A stretch of DNA of 13,115 nt from CAZKYP01 sp964556885 (GTDB taxonomy: Bacteria > Planctomycetota > Phycisphaerae > Sedimentisphaerales > Anaerobacaceae): contig CAZKYP010000091.1 of assembly GCA_964556885.1 (NCBI GenBank), positions 1 through 13,115 of the forward strand. The letters run 5' to 3'. Shown piece after piece: positions 12,101 through 13,115 of this stretch (positions are counted from its first letter, which is position 1; each line of letters begins with the position of its first letter). Made by a program: the position numbers and the translations under genes. Under the pieces are notes generated by a model. That model was not told the DNA's origin. It did no database searches and saw nothing but the letters and a program-made list of their open reading frames with translations.

Positions 12101-13115
12101 GGATGCCCGTGGGAACTCGGCCTGGCCGAAACCCAGCAGGTCCTTGTGATGAACAATTTGCGGGACCGGATAAGGGTGCAGGTTGACGGGCAGATGAGAA
12201 CCGGAAGGGACGTTGTGGTCGGGGCGATGCTCGGGGCCGAGCGGTTCGGTTTCGGGACCGCCGCATTAGTGACACTTGGCTGCACTTTATTGCGAAAGTG
12301 TCACGAAGGAGCTTGTGCGTTCGGTATTGCTACACAGGACCCTGAACTGAGGGCGAGGTTTGCCGGCAAACCCGAATATCTTCAGCGGTTCATGTTATTT
12401 GTCGCCGAAGATGTGCGGCGGATTATGGCACAGCTTGGATTCAGAAAATTAGAGGACATGGTCGGCAGAGTGGACCGTTTGGGTGTTTCGAAGGCAATCG
12501 AGCATTGGAAGGCGAAAGGCCTGGATTTTTCTGCGATTTTCAAAAAGCCCGAATTCAATGACGGCAGATCGATTCGACTTAGCACCAAACAGCCGGTTAA
12601 AATAGACGACCATATTGACTGGCAGATACTGAAAAAAACAAAACCTGCCATAGATAAAAAAGAAAAGACTGTAATCGAGATGCCGATTCGAAATATAAAT
12701 CGAACCGTCGGTGCGATTTTGAGTAATCATATAATAGGTAAGTATGGCGCAGAAGGATTGCCCGACGGTACATTAGAAATTGTATTTAACGGTTCTGCAG
12801 GACAGAGCTTCGGGGCTTTTTTGGTTCCCGGCGTGACGCTCAGGCTTATCGGAGACAGCAACGATTATCTCGGCAAGAGCCTTTCGGGCGGCCGAATTAT
12901 TGTAAAGACGCCGGACAATGCTCACTTTATGGCTCATGAAAATATTATTGTCGGCAATACGCTGCTTTATGGCGCGACTTCCGGCGAGGTGTTCATCAAC
13001 GGCATGGCCGGCGAACGCTTCGCGGTCCGCAACAGCGGAGCGACGGCCGTTGTCGAGGGGGTCGGCGACCATTGCTGTGAGTATATGACCGGCGGCACAG
13101 TTGTAGTGCTCGGCC
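9125..13115 (+). CDS. gltB: Glutamate synthase (GOGAT) large subunit, cut by the right edge and containing an assembly gap
   Basis: Large subunit of glutamate synthase, which moves the amide nitrogen of glutamine to 2-oxoglutarate. The frame is open from ATG 9125; TAA at 9110-9112 blocks an upstream extension. The sequence MDLKLKDQGLYEARREHDACGIGA predicts removal of a 19-residue propeptide to expose Cys20 (codon 9182-9184), the glutaminase nucleophile. Next come HHRGAAGADETTGDGAG, IVHQRYSTNTFPNW and AHNGEINTLSGNRNW of the amidotransferase domain. After the gap follow the central domain (LSDQPKLLF, SKMGISTLRSY, SRIGG), then the FMN synthase domain with AQGAKPGEGGQLPG, SPPPHHDIYSIEDLAQL and GHDGGTGASPLSS. 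Cluster ligands C-X5-C-X4-C are at 12281, 12299 and 12314 (3Fe-4S). The glycine-rich C-terminal domain is cut at the edge. The frame is the same on both sides of the Ns. No clear ribosome site is visible. gltD is expected outside the window. Confidence 0.96.
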   Translation, partial: MDLKLKDQGLYEARREHDACGIGAVVNISGKREHSIIEYGKQILINLHHRGAAGADETTGDGAGILFQIPHDFFVYECEKIGFVLPEVSKYGVGMVFGSKDSKLRENCDELLEASIGYYGMKVLGWRDVLVYRDCLGQIALESEPSIKQIFVDGTGLQERLFERRLFQARRRAEKLVREKFGDKAQDFYVTSLSCRTICYKGMFMARQLFEYYPELADEHVVSALAIVHQRYSTNTFPNWRLAQPFRCIAHNGEINTLSGNRNWMRARETIMSSELFGDDIKDLFPVLTPELSDSACFDSALELLVNSGRSMPHSMMMMIPEAFGQKYHISTDKRAFYEYHSSIMEPWDGPAAMVFTDGRLIGGTLDRNGLRPCRYLVTTDGLAVIASEAGVVEXXXXXXXXXXXXXXXXXXXXXXXXXXXXXXXXXXVLSDQPKLLFNYFKQLFAQVTNPAIDPLREGLVMSLMVYTGKKRNLLVESPQYCRQLKLPHPILTNEDIERLRSVNLEDVKVTTISALFDVDSSDSAGSLRRGLESLIETAEQAIKDGASLIIISDRSVDQTKAPIPSLLATAAVHHGLLNRGLRGEAGLIIESGEPREVMHFCLLCGFGANAVNPYMAFETLDELHRQGELPAKMEPVQIADNYIAAIKKGILKTMSKMGISTLRSYAGAQLFEAIGLNHTVVDEYFTGTSSRIGGIGLDGIAKEALARHQSAFEQRPTGTLGLDFGGEYHFRHYGERHLWNPTTIAKLQHAVKFENPNTYAEYAKAVNDQSKYLCTLRGLFEFIPGEPVPIEEVETAGEIVKRFCTGAMSHGSISKEAHECMAIAMNRLGAMSNTGEGGENPERYVPESNGDSKNCAIKQVASARFGVTANYLAHAKELQIKIAQGAKPGEGGQLPGHKVTEEIAKMRYSTPGVTLISPPPHHDIYSIEDLAQLIYDLKCSNPGVKVSVKLVAEVGVGTIAAGVAKGNADEVLISGHDGGTGASPLSSIKHAGCPWELGLAETQQVLVMNNLRDRIRVQVDGQMRTGRDVVVGAMLGAERFGFGTAALVTLGCTLLRKCHEGACAFGIATQDPELRARFAGKPEYLQRFMLFVAEDVRRIMAQLGFRKLEDMVGRVDRLGVSKAIEHWKAKGLDFSAIFKKPEFNDGRSIRLSTKQPVKIDDHIDWQILKKTKPAIDKKEKTVIEMPIRNINRTVGAILSNHIIGKYGAEGLPDGTLEIVFNGSAGQSFGAFLVPGVTLRLIGDSNDYLGKSLSGGRIIVKTPDNAHFMAHENIIVGNTLLYGATSGEVFINGMAGERFAVRNSGATAVVEGVGDHCCEYMTGGTVVVLG
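10309..10408. other. Assembly gap of exactly 100 N inside gltB
   Basis: Bases 10309-10408 are all N, the usual placeholder for a gap of unknown size. The protein stops at ASEAGVVE and resumes at VLSDQPKLLF. In E. coli GltB, as I recall its sequence, about 114 residues lie between the matching points, so roughly 340 bases are probably missing rather than 100. Confidence 0.9.

Noticed and set aside
1..13115. CRISPR arrays, tRNA/rRNA genes, insertion sequences, phage or toxin-antitoxin genes
   Set aside because: No direct-repeat array, cloverleaf, transposase or other accessory-system motif was seen on either strand. The locus is metabolic, and its novelty is regulatory.

Overview
The window is a densely packed nitrogen-assimilation locus. 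Every recognisable gene lies on the + strand. The order is: amt (C-terminal part only) - glnK - amt - glnK - amt - glnK - glnA (type I glutamine synthetase) - glnN (type III glutamine synthetase) - gltB (glutamate synthase large subunit, running off the right edge). The organism is a bacterium with moderate-GC genes and very AT-rich spacers. It uses sigma-54, since two near-consensus -24/-12 promoters are present, and it carries both GSI-beta and GSIII. That combination with an amt-glnK array would fit a Planctomycetota or similar PVC-type bacterium. This taxonomic guess is inference only; no marker gene is present.

Layout. 1-898: end of amt1 plus glnK1. 899-1244: a probable terminator, then an operator pair and a sigma-54 promoter. 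1245-2978: amt2-glnK2. 2979-3310: a hairpin, then a second operator pair and sigma-54 promoter. 3311-6501: amt3-glnK3-glnA, probably one operon. 6502-6738: a long terminator hairpin and a possible sigma-70 promoter. 6739-8847: glnN. 8848-9124: a second terminator sharing a 16-base sequence with the first, then AT-rich leader DNA. 9125-13115: gltB, interrupted by a 100-N assembly gap.

How the genes work together. The three Amt channels take up ammonium and the three GlnK trimers can plug them according to 2-oxoglutarate/ATP/ADP status. GSI and GSIII fix ammonium into glutamine. GltB (with a GltD not in the window) turns glutamine plus 2-oxoglutarate into glutamate.

The most notable observations are these. 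(1) An inverted repeat CTACA-N4-TGTAG occurs as a pair 30 bp apart upstream of both amt2 and amt3, at identical distances (about -154 and -124) from the predicted sigma-54 start. This looks like an NtrC-style enhancer with a different recognition sequence. (2) All three PII proteins lack the modifiable T-loop Tyr51, and GlnA lacks the adenylylation tyrosine (Phe398 instead). Control therefore appears purely allosteric and transcriptional, without the GlnD/GlnE covalent cascade. (3) The array pairs two different Amt clades with two matching GlnK types. (4) The N-run in gltB is a placeholder that is probably much shorter than the missing DNA.
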